Assembly: GCA_902492455.1 (NCBI GenBank)
Contig: CABULH010000013.1
Coordinates: forward strand, 1-64,000
Source: an uncultured Oscillospiraceae bacterium
GTDB taxonomy: Bacteria > Bacillota > Clostridia > Oscillospirales > Acutalibacteraceae
Direction: 5' to 3'
Length of the DNA: 64,000 bases
Part shown: piece after piece, positions 55,641 to 63,580 of the stretch
Position numbering within the stretch: the first letter of the stretch is position 1
Layout: every line of letters begins with the position of its first letter
Translations under genes and position numbers: made by a program
Notes under the pieces: generated by a model
Database searches by the model: none
What the model was told of the DNA's origin: nothing
What the model saw: only the letters and a program-made list of their open reading frames with translations

Positions 55641-56324
55641 TTACTGATAATAGCCCAGTTTCTTCTCCGCCACGGAGAAGCACTTGGATACGATGGCGTT
55701 CATCACCAGATAAAACAAACCGGCCACGAACACGGGCAGCAGCGTCGCCTGGGCGGAAGTGATCTCCCGGGCCAAAATGAACAGCTCCGCCACACCGATG
55801 GTGGAGGCCAGGGCCGTATCCTTCACCAGGGTCATAAACTCATTGCTCATGGGCGGCAGAATTTTCTTAATCACCTGGGGCAGCACGATATGGAAAAAGG
55901 TTTGCCGGCGGGAAAAGCCCAGAACGTCGGCGGCTTCCTGCTGCCCCAGGGACACGCTTTCGATGCCGCCGCGGTAAATTTCAGAGAAATAGGCCGCGTA
56001 ATTGAGGGTGAAGGCCACCACAGCCGCGGTCATCCGGTTGTTGAAAAAGAAAGCCACCACCGGGTTGGAAAAATCCAGATTGTGAAAGATGGTGGTGGGG
56101 GCGAACCAGAAAAAGATCAGCTGCAGCATCAGCGGGGTTCCCCGCATCACCAGCAGATAGGCCCGCACCGGCCAGCTGATCCATTTGTGCCGGGACATCC
56201 TCCCCTGGGCGATCAGCATACCCAGCGGGAGCGCCAGCAGCAGGGTGAGAAAAAACAAAATCAGCGTACCGCCGGAAGCCTCCAGCATCTGCTTAAGCAT
56301 TTTGACAAAGACCGTCCACGTCAT
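55641..56324 (-). CDS. Amino-acid ABC transporter permease
   Basis: A 227-residue membrane protein with about five helices. The family motif at the ATPase contact (EAA loop) is [20 protein letters not shown] followed by [21 protein letters not shown]. The HisM/GlnP-type arrangement suggests a polar amino-acid importer. ATG 56324 follows GGGAGGTAGAAGGA; the frame runs upstream to 56366. Its stop is 11 nt before the ATPase ATG. Confidence 0.93.
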   Translation of the reverse strand: MTWTVFVKMLKQMLEASGGTLILFFLTLLLALPLGMLIAQGRMSRHKWISWPVRAYLLVMRGTPLMLQLIFFWFAPTTIFHNLDFSNPVVAFFFNNRMTAAVVAFTLNYAAYFSEIYRGGIESVSLGQQEAADVLGFSRRQTFFHIVLPQVIKKILPPMSNEFMTLVKDTALASTIGVAELFILAREITSAQATLLPVFVAGLFYLVMNAIVSKCFSVAEKKLGYYQ

Positions 56325-56355
56325 GGATCCTTCTACCTCCCGGCGCGCTTGTATG

Positions 56356-56392
56356 AAAAGATTCACCGGGGCGGCAGCCGCCCCGATGAATC
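56356..56392 (-). promoter_or_regulatory. Intercistronic hairpin between binding-protein and permease genes
   Basis: On the minus strand a 15-bp stem with one mismatch and a 3-nt loop, followed by TTTT. Such hairpins typically lower permease expression relative to the binding protein. Confidence 0.65.
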
Positions 56393-56408
56393 CTCAGCCT
56401 CCGCGGCC

Positions 56409-57254
56409 TTATTTAACCTCGTTTTTGTGGCTGGCATAATACCGCGCCACCACTTCATCCATCAGCACCACGTCGCATTTGCCCTGAGAGAGTTCCAGCA
56501 GCGCGGTCACGTTGTCATCCAGCTTGGTAGGCGCTCCGCCGGCCAGCTTCTCTTTGATTTCCGGATGGGCGTCCAGCGCTTCCGAAGCGGTGGAACCCTT
56601 CTGCAGGGTCAGTTTTTTGCCCTCCAGATCACTCTTGGACTTGATGTCGGACCCCTCCATCACCACCAGCACCTGGCGGTTGCCCATATAAGCGGGGGTC
56701 ATATTCATGGCTTCTTTGCGCTCGTCGGTGATGGTCATGCCGTTCCACACCACATCGATTTTTCTGTCGTTGAGCTCCTTCTCCTTGTTGTCCCAGATGA
56801 TGGGGGTGATCTCCAGCTCCACGCCCAGCTTCTTACAGACAGCCTTAGCCAAATCAATGTCAAAGCCGGTGATGTTGCCGTCCTCGTCCCGGAAGCCCAT
56901 AGGCGGCAGCGCCACGTCCAGGCCCAGCACCAGTTTGCCTTTGTCCTTGATCTTCTGCAGGGAATCGTCAGTAGCCGCCTCCGGCTCATAGGAATCCGGC
57001 AGTTTGCTGACGTTCTCTCCGAACCATTTCTTGCTGATGGTTTCGAATTCGCCGTTCTGGTTCATCTCCACCAGCAGCTTCCAGACCTCGTTGCGCAGGG
57101 CCGCGTCTTCCTTGCGGAAGCCAATGCCGTATTCCTCGGAGGACAGCGCTTCATCCAGCACCACATAATTCTTCCTGCCACCGCCGCAGCCGGCCATCGT
57201 TCCCGCTGCCAGTACCGCAGCCACCGCAGCGGCCACCAGTTTTCTTATTTTCAA
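56409..57254 (-). CDS. Amino-acid ABC transporter substrate-binding lipoprotein
   Basis: A 281-residue exported protein with lipobox TMAGC (Cys23). The mature part is a family 3 periplasmic-binding fold for amino acids: YGIGFRKEDAALRNEV, LVLGLDVALPPMGFRDEDGN, ITGFDIDLAKAVCKKLGVE and DVVWNGMTITDERKEAMN. The amino acid is unknown. The start is TTG at 57254: the only candidate with AGGAGG at 8 nt and a canonical positively charged signal peptide MKIRKLVAAA; a TTG at 57275 lies inside the site. Confidence 0.93.
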   Translation of the reverse strand: MKIRKLVAAAVAAVLAAGTMAGCGGGRKNYVVLDEALSSEEYGIGFRKEDAALRNEVWKLLVEMNQNGEFETISKKWFGENVSKLPDSYEPEAATDDSLQKIKDKGKLVLGLDVALPPMGFRDEDGNITGFDIDLAKAVCKKLGVELEITPIIWDNKEKELNDRKIDVVWNGMTITDERKEAMNMTPAYMGNRQVLVVMEGSDIKSKSDLEGKKLTLQKGSTASEALDAHPEIKEKLAGGAPTKLDDNVTALLELSQGKCDVVLMDEVVARYYASHKNEVK

Positions 57255-57287
57255 ACCAAACAACCTCCTCAACACTTCTTTAAGGTT

Positions 57288-57316
57288 ATATTACACTATC
57301 CTGCTAACAAAGTAAA
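57288..57316 (-). promoter_or_regulatory. Promoter of the amino-acid ABC transporter operon
   Basis: Minus-strand TTTACT and TAATAT with a 17-bp spacer, 33 nt before the start. Confidence 0.65.
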
Positions 57317-57384
57317 GTGTTAAAAGCGCCAAAATCCGCCTTTTTGGCCGTCCTATCCACAGCAATAGATCAATGCCGGCGATC

Positions 57385-57714
57385 CTACCGATAATAAGTA
57401 TAATAAGCCACAACTGTATCCGGCCCGCCATCGGGCCCGATGCATTGAATCACTACACCGCCCAGGCTTAGCAGTTCGCCGCATTGGGCGCCTTCCTGAG
57501 AACAGCGGAACACCTCCGCCCCGTCGCAGATAATCACGATCTTCCCATCCTTGGTATTGATCCGGCCGGTTTTGCCCAGCACGGTTTCCACCGGACTGCC
57601 CTGTTCATCCAGTTCTCGCCGGACTACATAGCGGACACCCTTGCCGTCCAGCCGGGTAATGAGCCGGGCGTTATCCCTGTCCGCCTGCCGCTGCTTGCTA
57701 TTGAAAAACCCCAT
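57385..57714 (-). CDS. Hypothetical protein
   Basis: A 109-residue soluble protein. It opens MGFFNSKQRQADRDNARLIT, then a beta-rich core GVRYVVRRELDEQG, KTGRINTKDGKIVIICDGAEVFRCSQ (two Cys) and LLSLGGVVIQCIG. I recognise no family. It starts 7 nt after the DUF815 stop codon, with which it is co-transcribed. Confidence 0.75.
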   Translation of the reverse strand: MGFFNSKQRQADRDNARLITRLDGKGVRYVVRRELDEQGSPVETVLGKTGRINTKDGKIVIICDGAEVFRCSQEGAQCGELLSLGGVVIQCIGPDGGPDTVVAYYTYYR

Positions 57715-57721
57715 AGCCGCC

Positions 57722-58972
57722 TCACAATTCCTCGCCGCGCCCCAGGCGCGCCTGGACGTCAGCGATAAACTGGCGGGCGTACCGGGGAGAACGGGCGCCC
57801 CGCTCCAGCGCCCAACGCTCGGCGGCGGCCAGCAGCTTCTGCCGGTCCACCCGGATGCCTCTGTCGTCGGCGATTTGCTCTACAATCTCCAGGAAGCGCT
57901 GTTTATCCGGCATCAAGAAGGTGAGACTGATGCCGAAACGGTCGGAAAGAGATACCGCCTCCTGCACCGTATCCGCCTGATGCACCTCGTCCCCGTTTCG
58001 GTCGGCAAAGGTTTCCCGCAGCAGATGACGGCGGTTGGAGGTGGCATAAATAATCACGTTGTCTGGCCGGGAAGCCAAGCCGCCCTCCAGCACTGCTTTA
58101 AGGGCGGCAAAGCTGTCGTCGTTGCCGGAGAAGGAAAGATCGTCGATAAAAATGATGAACTTCATGGGCAGTCCAGCCAGATAGCCCGTGAGATCAGGCA
58201 GCTGGCGCAGATATTCCTTGGGCATCTCGATCATCCGCAGACCACCCGGCGCATACTCGTTGAGCAGCGCCTTGACGGTGGAGGATTTTCCCGTGCCCCG
58301 ATCACCGTAAAGCAGCATATTGTTGGCTTCAAAGCCGTTAAGAAAGGCCAGGGTGTTATCGATAGCGATACGCCGCTGATATTCGTAGCCTTTGAGGTTG
58401 GAAAGCCGGATGGGATCGGGATGCTCCACCGGCAGCAGCGCGCCGTCCCGCCACAAAAAGGCGATATGCTTGGCAAAACGGCCACAGCCGTGGCGGGCGT
58501 GATAATCGGCCAGCGCCTCCGGCTGTCTGTCCCAAGGCTGGTCCATGGGCGCGGGCGCAGGATCCGTACCCCAACCGGGAAGCACCGCCGCCACATATGT
58601 ATCCAGCCCCGCCGCGATATCCTCCCGGCAGAGGGTGGCCGCCTTGTAAAGCACGCCCAAATCCCGGACAGCCGCCTGCTGCAGCCGTTCCGGAGGCTGT
58701 TCCCCGGAAGAGAGAAGTTCGGAATAGGCGTTGTCATCCGCCAGCACCTCCTCCGCCATGGCGGAGGTCAGGCTGTCCAGCCGGCCGGCAGCCGCCAAAG
58801 TGGCACACAACGTGCCGCAGCAGCTGCACAGCGCCGCTTTATCCCCCACCGCAGCCGCCTTTACCAGCGCGGTCACCGCACCGGTCACCGGCTGCTCCGT
58901 CACCCGGCGGTAAACCGAAAGGGAGAGCAAGCCGTAATACAGCGCATTGATTTCCTGTCTGTGTTCCTGCAT
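57722..58972 (-). CDS. DUF815 AAA+ ATPase
   Basis: A 416-residue P-loop ATPase of the DUF815 family. Walker A is GDRGTGKSSTV (223-233), Walker B is FIIFIDDLSF, and sensor-type YATSNRRHLLRETF and SDRFGISLTFLMP follow. The N-terminal 190 residues are a helical domain of unknown role. The family is often annotated as an ATPase of unknown function, sometimes beside membrane or partner genes. ATG has AAGAAGGG in front. The 67-bp repeat lies just upstream. Confidence 0.9.
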   Translation of the reverse strand: MQEHRQEINALYYGLLSLSVYRRVTEQPVTGAVTALVKAAAVGDKAALCSCCGTLCATLAAAGRLDSLTSAMAEEVLADDNAYSELLSSGEQPPERLQQAAVRDLGVLYKAATLCREDIAAGLDTYVAAVLPGWGTDPAPAPMDQPWDRQPEALADYHARHGCGRFAKHIAFLWRDGALLPVEHPDPIRLSNLKGYEYQRRIAIDNTLAFLNGFEANNMLLYGDRGTGKSSTVKALLNEYAPGGLRMIEMPKEYLRQLPDLTGYLAGLPMKFIIFIDDLSFSGNDDSFAALKAVLEGGLASRPDNVIIYATSNRRHLLRETFADRNGDEVHQADTVQEAVSLSDRFGISLTFLMPDKQRFLEIVEQIADDRGIRVDRQKLLAAAERWALERGARSPRYARQFIADVQARLGRGEEL

Positions 58973-58992
58973 GATTCATCGGCCCTTCTTCA

Positions 58993-59059
58993 TCTGACAT
59001 ATGAGGATATTTTACCGCCCCAGCGTGGGGATGTCAACCGAATCCCGCGCCGGGTCGGG
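58993..59059. repeat. Left copy of 67-bp direct repeat (island boundary)
   Basis: Matches 63514-63580 at 65 of 67 positions. Both differences are G here and A on the right (in TATGAG/AGATAT and CCCGCG/ACCGGG). In the right copy this sequence is the 3' end of the MATE gene; here it is a remnant that still encodes the last 15 codons on the minus strand, with one Val-to-Ala change. Confidence 0.95.
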
Positions 59060-59071
59060 GAGGGCTATCAT

Positions 59072-59980
59072 CTAGCTATTGTCAATAGTCTTATAGGGCC
59101 GACTTCTTCTGGCCTTTTCACGATAGAGAGAAGGTACTATACCTTCTCGTTTCTTGAACACTTTAGTGAAATAAGTCTGCTCTTTAAATCCACAAGATTC
59201 TGCTATTTCCTGTATGGATAACTCTGTAAAAGCCAAAAAATATTTCGCCAGAGATATTCTCCGTTGAATTACATAGTCTATTACTGATAGTCCGGTCGCC
59301 CGACGAAATCTTTGATTTAGTGCATTGCGATTTGTATGGAATTGGGTACATAAACTCTGAATGGTAATGATGCCGGTAAGCTCTCGATGAATAAAAGCTA
59401 TTAAATTCTCAATAAAGTCGTCGCTCAATCCCTCACGCTTTAATAGTTGCTGATATAGCGGTCGAAATGTTTCTATAAATGAGAACAATGATGCTCTGGC
59501 TCGACATGACCATATTCTATCTGGCTGATTACGGAATTGATGCATCATTTGTTGAATGAAACGGAAGGCAGTTTGAGACGATACACTGTCAAGAGGTAAA
59601 ATGCCTTTAAAAATATCATTATGATTAAAGAACAATGAAAGATCAGGATAAATTTCTTTTTTGCTTAAATCACGATATTCGCTTGAACAAATAAATCCGC
59701 GTGTGAGATTTACATTTATAAACGCTGGTGAAAAAGAGACAGAGTAAGCCTTGAGATGGTAACTGGCAAGCGGTTTAACTATCCTTCCCGGCGCAAAACA
59801 CACCAACATATTCTGCCCGAGATAACATCGTTCACCATCAATCATTAATACAATACTGCCTTCCACTATTAAACAGATAAAAAAATAATTTGAATCAATA
59901 CTTTCAAAGCATTCTTTCTCGTTGTATGAGGCAGAAACACATCGGTTTTTCATATGCTTGCAAGTTATCAATTCCGCCAC
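59072..59980 (-). CDS. AraC-family transcriptional regulator (island)
   Basis: A 302-residue regulator. The C-terminal HTH is intact: LTGIITIQSLCTQFHTNRNA, NQRFRRATGLSVIDYVI, SIQEIAESCGFKEQTYF and TKVFKKREGIVPSLYREK. The N-terminal sensor domain (residues about 30-110) resembles AraC-type ligand domains (LGQNMLVCFAPGRIVK). It faces away from the exported-protein genes and is the likely controller of the island. Its AT-rich codons differ from the host regulator at 34540. Confidence 0.88.
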   Translation of the reverse strand: MAELITCKHMKNRCVSASYNEKECFESIDSNYFFICLIVEGSIVLMIDGERCYLGQNMLVCFAPGRIVKPLASYHLKAYSVSFSPAFINVNLTRGFICSSEYRDLSKKEIYPDLSLFFNHNDIFKGILPLDSVSSQTAFRFIQQMMHQFRNQPDRIWSCRARASLFSFIETFRPLYQQLLKREGLSDDFIENLIAFIHRELTGIITIQSLCTQFHTNRNALNQRFRRATGLSVIDYVIQRRISLAKYFLAFTELSIQEIAESCGFKEQTYFTKVFKKREGIVPSLYREKARRSRPYKTIDNS

Positions 59981-60139
59981 CTCTTAATAATGCATATATT
60001 TCCAATAATTATGCCGATATTACCAAGACAAAAGCTATAAATGATGTAAAATTATTGTTAGTATTAACATATCAGAATAGCCGCTTTTTTACAAGAAAAA
60101 ATAATATTATAATTTCCTTTCAGAAGCAGGTGTTACTAT

Positions 60140-61138
60140 ATGAAAAAAATAATATTTCTTATTTTATGTGGTTGTTTTACATTGGTTTGTTTTTGCAGCG
60201 TTTTCATTGCTAGTATGGAAATCTGCTCCATTCCAGGTGCCAATATAGTTGGTTTTAAAATAGCAAAATTGATACAACTATGCGACAAAGAAAGGGAACT
60301 CGCTTCAATCGAATTTTTTACAGATATTAATCAAGCTACAAAGCAAAAAATTCAAAAGGTTCTAAAAGGTGCAATTATTAATAATATATTCCGTTATGGC
60401 GATATAAAATATATAGATTATATAAGTAAAGAAAATCGCCTAATGTTAGAATTACATCCTGATGGCAAGGCATACAAATATATTCAAATAATTGATAAAG
60501 AGAATAATTTATCGGCCTATGTGAATATGGACAATAAAAAGATATCAAGTGTCGTATTTACAGACAATTTTTGTGACTTGCTATCCACAGATATACCCAT
60601 ACTTGATCCAATTATGATATCCAACCAATACATTCCCCCTTACACATCCGAAGAAACATACCAGGGATTAGTAGAAAAGAATGGGAACGATAGAATGTCA
60701 CTCCATGAAACATTTGATGATTTTGTAATAATTAACGGTACATACAGAAAATATCCTTTGGGGACCAGTATCGCTGCATTATCTTTACAATTGCGCGTCT
60801 CTTTGGATGCTGTATGCAAATGGATTGAGAATTCTAAAATAAAAGTAAGTCCAGATAACATGCTTTTAGAAGATGTTCAGATTTGCATGAGTAAGACACT
60901 TCAATTCCGATATGGTCGAGAAATTTATCTGCTTCAAAATTCCAAAAGAAAATGTATATACGATATCTGGGCTAGTGGAAAAATCCAATACACCTTAGCA
61001 AATAAAGGTAGGTTATACGACCAGCATAATTGTGTTGAATATAGGATTGTAGACATCCCAACTCCCATGACATTGTGCAACGAATATTATTGGAATCTAG
61101 GTATAAAATTGCTGCGAAGAAGCGAAGGAGGTGAGTGA
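60140..61138 (+). CDS. Putative exported protein, LysM-like segment (island)
   Basis: A 332-residue protein with an N-terminal hydrophobic signal (MKKIIFLILCGCFTLVCFCS) that may be cleaved or stay as an anchor. No family recognised. Residues 202-248 (a stretch with GTSIAALSLQLRVSLDAVCKW) follow the spacing of a LysM domain, a weak match. Cysteine-rich overall. AT-rich with host-unlike codons. Start ATG with AGCAGGTG upstream. Next gene is 68 nt away and probably co-transcribed. Confidence 0.7.
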   Translation: MKKIIFLILCGCFTLVCFCSVFIASMEICSIPGANIVGFKIAKLIQLCDKERELASIEFFTDINQATKQKIQKVLKGAIINNIFRYGDIKYIDYISKENRLMLELHPDGKAYKYIQIIDKENNLSAYVNMDNKKISSVVFTDNFCDLLSTDIPILDPIMISNQYIPPYTSEETYQGLVEKNGNDRMSLHETFDDFVIINGTYRKYPLGTSIAALSLQLRVSLDAVCKWIENSKIKVSPDNMLLEDVQICMSKTLQFRYGREIYLLQNSKRKCIYDIWASGKIQYTLANKGRLYDQHNCVEYRIVDIPTPMTLCNEYYWNLGIKLLRRSEGGE

Positions 61139-61206
61139 TAGCACCATGGGAAGAAAGGAGGAGATAAATTAAACTTTTATGACATATTATAAAAATGGAG
61201 GTAAAT

Positions 61207-62868
61207 ATGAAAAGAAAAACGCTAAAAATCACGAGTCTGTTGGCGGTCCTCTCACTTGTTTTGACATCAAGTGCAATTGCTCTTGATAAGTCCACTTTGA
61301 CATCGGGACAAGAAAATTTGCCAGAAATAGTCGAGGCTTCTTTACAAGATCTTGACATTACGCTCAATAATGATATACTGTCGATGTGTGGAAAAATCGA
61401 GGTAGGCACTCAAAGTGTCTCATTCAGCAGCGATGTCAAAATGTATAAGGTTGAGTCAAATGATTCCCAAAATGGCAAATATATCGCCGATATTTTACCA
61501 TCCGCTTCTAATCAAAAACTCATCAACCTGTCTTTCGGCAAACCAGCTGCAACCACTTTAACTCGGGATACGACTATTCTTGCTGCGGAAAAAATAACGA
61601 GAATCGCTTTGTACGACGTTCAGCGTCATCGTATTTACAGTGTAGAACAGCCGTCCGATTTCTTTCATTTACAGATAGTTGAAGCCGCAGCACAGACGGT
61701 GTCGCCATCCGACGATTTATATATCACATTGATTCAAAACGAAGCCTGGTACAACAACATTTATTGGCAACAAAAACGCAATACCACTGAATATCAAATC
61801 ATCGTTGACAATGACAGCGAAAACATTCAGAGAAAGAGCGCGGCAGCGTATACTGATCAAATGGTCGATCCTGAAGAGGTAAGACGCAGCAAAAGCGAAT
61901 ATGAGACCTTGGAGACGCCCAGCGATATCCTGGATAAGACGAGCGTTTCTCAAAATACTGTGGCTGGATTTTCCGCGACTTCATCATCACTCGTCGATTC
62001 TGAAATCATAGCCTGTGTCAACTATATCGGGCAAGATCGCTTTAAGGTGGCGGATAAGATTTATGAAAGAACCCCTACTACATATGATCCGACAGGTTAT
62101 TACATGCAAACCACAGAAATGAGCTGTGATTATACCGATTGCATACAGAACAATCCCAACTGCAAGCCCGTCGAAACAAGGATAATTGGTTATCAAGTTG
62201 TGAATATGGCGCCAAACGACGATGTAAACCATTCCTCTTTTTCCTTCATTCGGCTGGATATTATCTGGAGTTATGATATATGGTATTATCCTTGTCATAA
62301 TCATATTGAATTGGTATATGAGGACTCTGGTTTCCGCTTTCGAAACATGCGGCTGGCCATGAACACAGACGAAGACAGCACGGACTTTTTCTACCGAATG
62401 ATCGCCAATTCAAGAACCAGAACAGGTTCAGGAAAAATTGAAAATCCGGCAGTGAATATGGCGCTGAAGGTCATCCCCAAGGGAAAGTATATCAGCCTGG
62501 GAATCAACGTCTGGAACAACCTATACACTGTAGCCTCCGGACTGACGGCCAACGGCTCCGGCGGAAGCGCGGACAGATCCTGGTCCTCCGTACCTGCTAC
62601 CCACCAGCAGCAGATGCTGGCGCTGACCGGCGACACAGGCTACAACCGGCTGGTGAGTATCGAGTGCATGCAGGAATGGGATGATAACTGGCTAGCCGCA
62701 AAGGGGCACTATATCTATCTGGACGCATATGTACAGAGCACGGGAGCCGTCGCCAGGAAGTACATCCAGTATTCCTATAAGTTCGAAATCTGCACACAAA
62801 ATGTCATCAATTTCTTTTATACAATTAAGACGGTAAATAATTATTTTTACAGAAGCTATTGCCGTTAA
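61207..62868 (+). CDS. Putative secreted protein of unknown family (island)
   Basis: A 553-residue exported protein: signal peptide MKRKTLKITSLLAVLSLVLT with a likely cleavage after SSAIA near residue 25. It has no lipobox, membrane anchor or wall-sorting motif. Residues 290-310 hold a short Cys cluster (CDYTDCIQNNPNCKP). No family recognised. Codon use is AT-rich until about 62455, then GC-rich and host-like to about 62780, then AT-rich again, suggesting a mosaic. ATG 61207 follows TGGAGG. Confidence 0.72.
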   Translation: MKRKTLKITSLLAVLSLVLTSSAIALDKSTLTSGQENLPEIVEASLQDLDITLNNDILSMCGKIEVGTQSVSFSSDVKMYKVESNDSQNGKYIADILPSASNQKLINLSFGKPAATTLTRDTTILAAEKITRIALYDVQRHRIYSVEQPSDFFHLQIVEAAAQTVSPSDDLYITLIQNEAWYNNIYWQQKRNTTEYQIIVDNDSENIQRKSAAAYTDQMVDPEEVRRSKSEYETLETPSDILDKTSVSQNTVAGFSATSSSLVDSEIIACVNYIGQDRFKVADKIYERTPTTYDPTGYYMQTTEMSCDYTDCIQNNPNCKPVETRIIGYQVVNMAPNDDVNHSSFSFIRLDIIWSYDIWYYPCHNHIELVYEDSGFRFRNMRLAMNTDEDSTDFFYRMIANSRTRTGSGKIENPAVNMALKVIPKGKYISLGINVWNNLYTVASGLTANGSGGSADRSWSSVPATHQQQMLALTGDTGYNRLVSIECMQEWDDNWLAAKGHYIYLDAYVQSTGAVARKYIQYSYKFEICTQNVINFFYTIKTVNNYFYRSYCR

Positions 62869-62896
62869 CCGCCATTTAGCCGGTTAATAAAAGATG

Positions 62897-63439
62897 AGGA
62901 GGCGGAATCCATGTTTTTCTTCGTTGGCGCGATCCTTCTAACAGGATTAAGTCTGCTCAGAAAGCACACCCGAATCGGCTTTTATATCGTACAGGTGATC
63001 GCTGCTTTTTCATGGGCGTTCGTACAATACAATGATTATTTCTCTGATATAGTCACCAGTTGTTTTCCCTTATGGGTTCTCGCTTCCTTGGCTGCTTTAG
63101 CGGTAAAACCCGAAAGAATCGAGAGAGTCAATGAAATAGGTGCGCGTTAAGGGATTATCCACTATTTGGGGCGGATTTATTTAGATTCCAAAATATCAAG
63201 GAGGCGGAATTCATGTTTTTCTTCGTTGGCGCGATCCTTGTCACAGGATTGAGTCTGCTCAGAAAGCACACCCGAATCGGCTTTTATATCGTACAGGTAA
63301 TCGCTGCTTTTTCATGGGCATTGACCCAGTATAATAGCTATTTTCATAGTATGATATTTGATATGTTTCCCTTGTGGATTCTCGCCTCCCTGGCTGCTTT
63401 AGCGGTAAAACCGAAAGAATCGAGAGAGTCAATGAAATA
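62897..63439 (+). repeat. Tandem duplication of about 240 bp
   Basis: Copies at 62897-63138 and 63199-63439, each with ribosome site and gene. They are nearly identical at the ends and diverge in the middle. The second copy lacks one C near the 3' end. Confidence 0.92.
62911..63150 (+). CDS. Small membrane protein, copy 1 (island)
   Basis: A 79-residue protein with three predicted membrane helices: MFFFVGAILLTGLSLL, IGFYIVQVIAAFSWAFVQY and CFPLWVLASLAALAV, with a basic loop RKHTR after the first. It ends KPERIERVNEIGAR. No family recognised. Strong GAGGAGGCGGAATCC ribosome site. It is the first of two tandem copies; the second is shorter through a one-base deletion. Confidence 0.75.
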   Translation: MFFFVGAILLTGLSLLRKHTRIGFYIVQVIAAFSWAFVQYNDYFSDIVTSCFPLWVLASLAALAVKPERIERVNEIGAR

Positions 63440-63440
63440 A
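63213..63440 (+). CDS. Small membrane protein, copy 2 (island)
   Basis: A 75-residue paralogue of the 62911 protein. The first 36 residues differ at one position; residues about 37-57 differ strongly (LTQYNSYFHSMIFDMFPLWI against FVQYNDYFSDIVTSCFPLWV); then the end runs out of frame after a missing C and finishes KPKESRESMK. The AAGGAGGCGGAATTC site is kept, so both copies seem expressed. Function is unknown. Confidence 0.75.
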   Translation: MFFFVGAILVTGLSLLRKHTRIGFYIVQVIAAFSWALTQYNSYFHSMIFDMFPLWILASLAALAVKPKESRESMK

Positions 63441-63453
63441 GAGCCGTATATAA

Positions 63454-63491
63454 AGCGGGAGCCTCGTAAAAACGAGAGCTCCTGCTTTTTT
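63454..63491 (+). terminator. Terminator at the right end of the island
   Basis: GCGGGAGCCTCGT and ACGAG-A-GCTCCTGC pair with one bulge, followed by a run of T. It ends the island's gene cluster, 23 nt before the right repeat. Confidence 0.8.
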
Positions 63492-63513
63492 ATGAAATTT
63501 CGCAATCTGATTT

Positions 63514-63580
63514 TCTGACATATGAAGATATTTTACCGCCCCAGCGTGGGGATGTCAACCGAATCCCGCACCGGGTCGGG
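63514..63580. repeat. Right copy of 67-bp direct repeat
   Basis: Partner of 58993-59059 (65/67 identical). It covers the last 15 codons of the MATE gene and about 20 bp after its stop codon. Confidence 0.95.

Larger units (their letters stand above)
59060..63513. mobile_element. AT-rich genomic island, inserted between DUF815 and MATE genes
   Basis: A 4.45-kb stretch clearly more AT-rich than its flanks and bounded by the 67-bp direct repeat. Removing one copy plus the island restores a short intergenic gap between MATE stop and DUF815 ATG. The repeat preserves the MATE 3' end, like an attachment site in the end of a gene. It carries a regulator, two exported proteins and two small membrane proteins but no visible integrase, transposase or relaxase, so its mobility would need help in trans or is lost. 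Confidence 0.75.

Noticed and set aside
61146..61172. 8-codon frame (ATGGGAAGAAAG...) with a GGAGG upstream, between the two exported-protein genes
   Set aside because: Too short to distinguish from chance, and a second Shine-Dalgarno-like stretch lies within it. It may be only a duplicated ribosome site.
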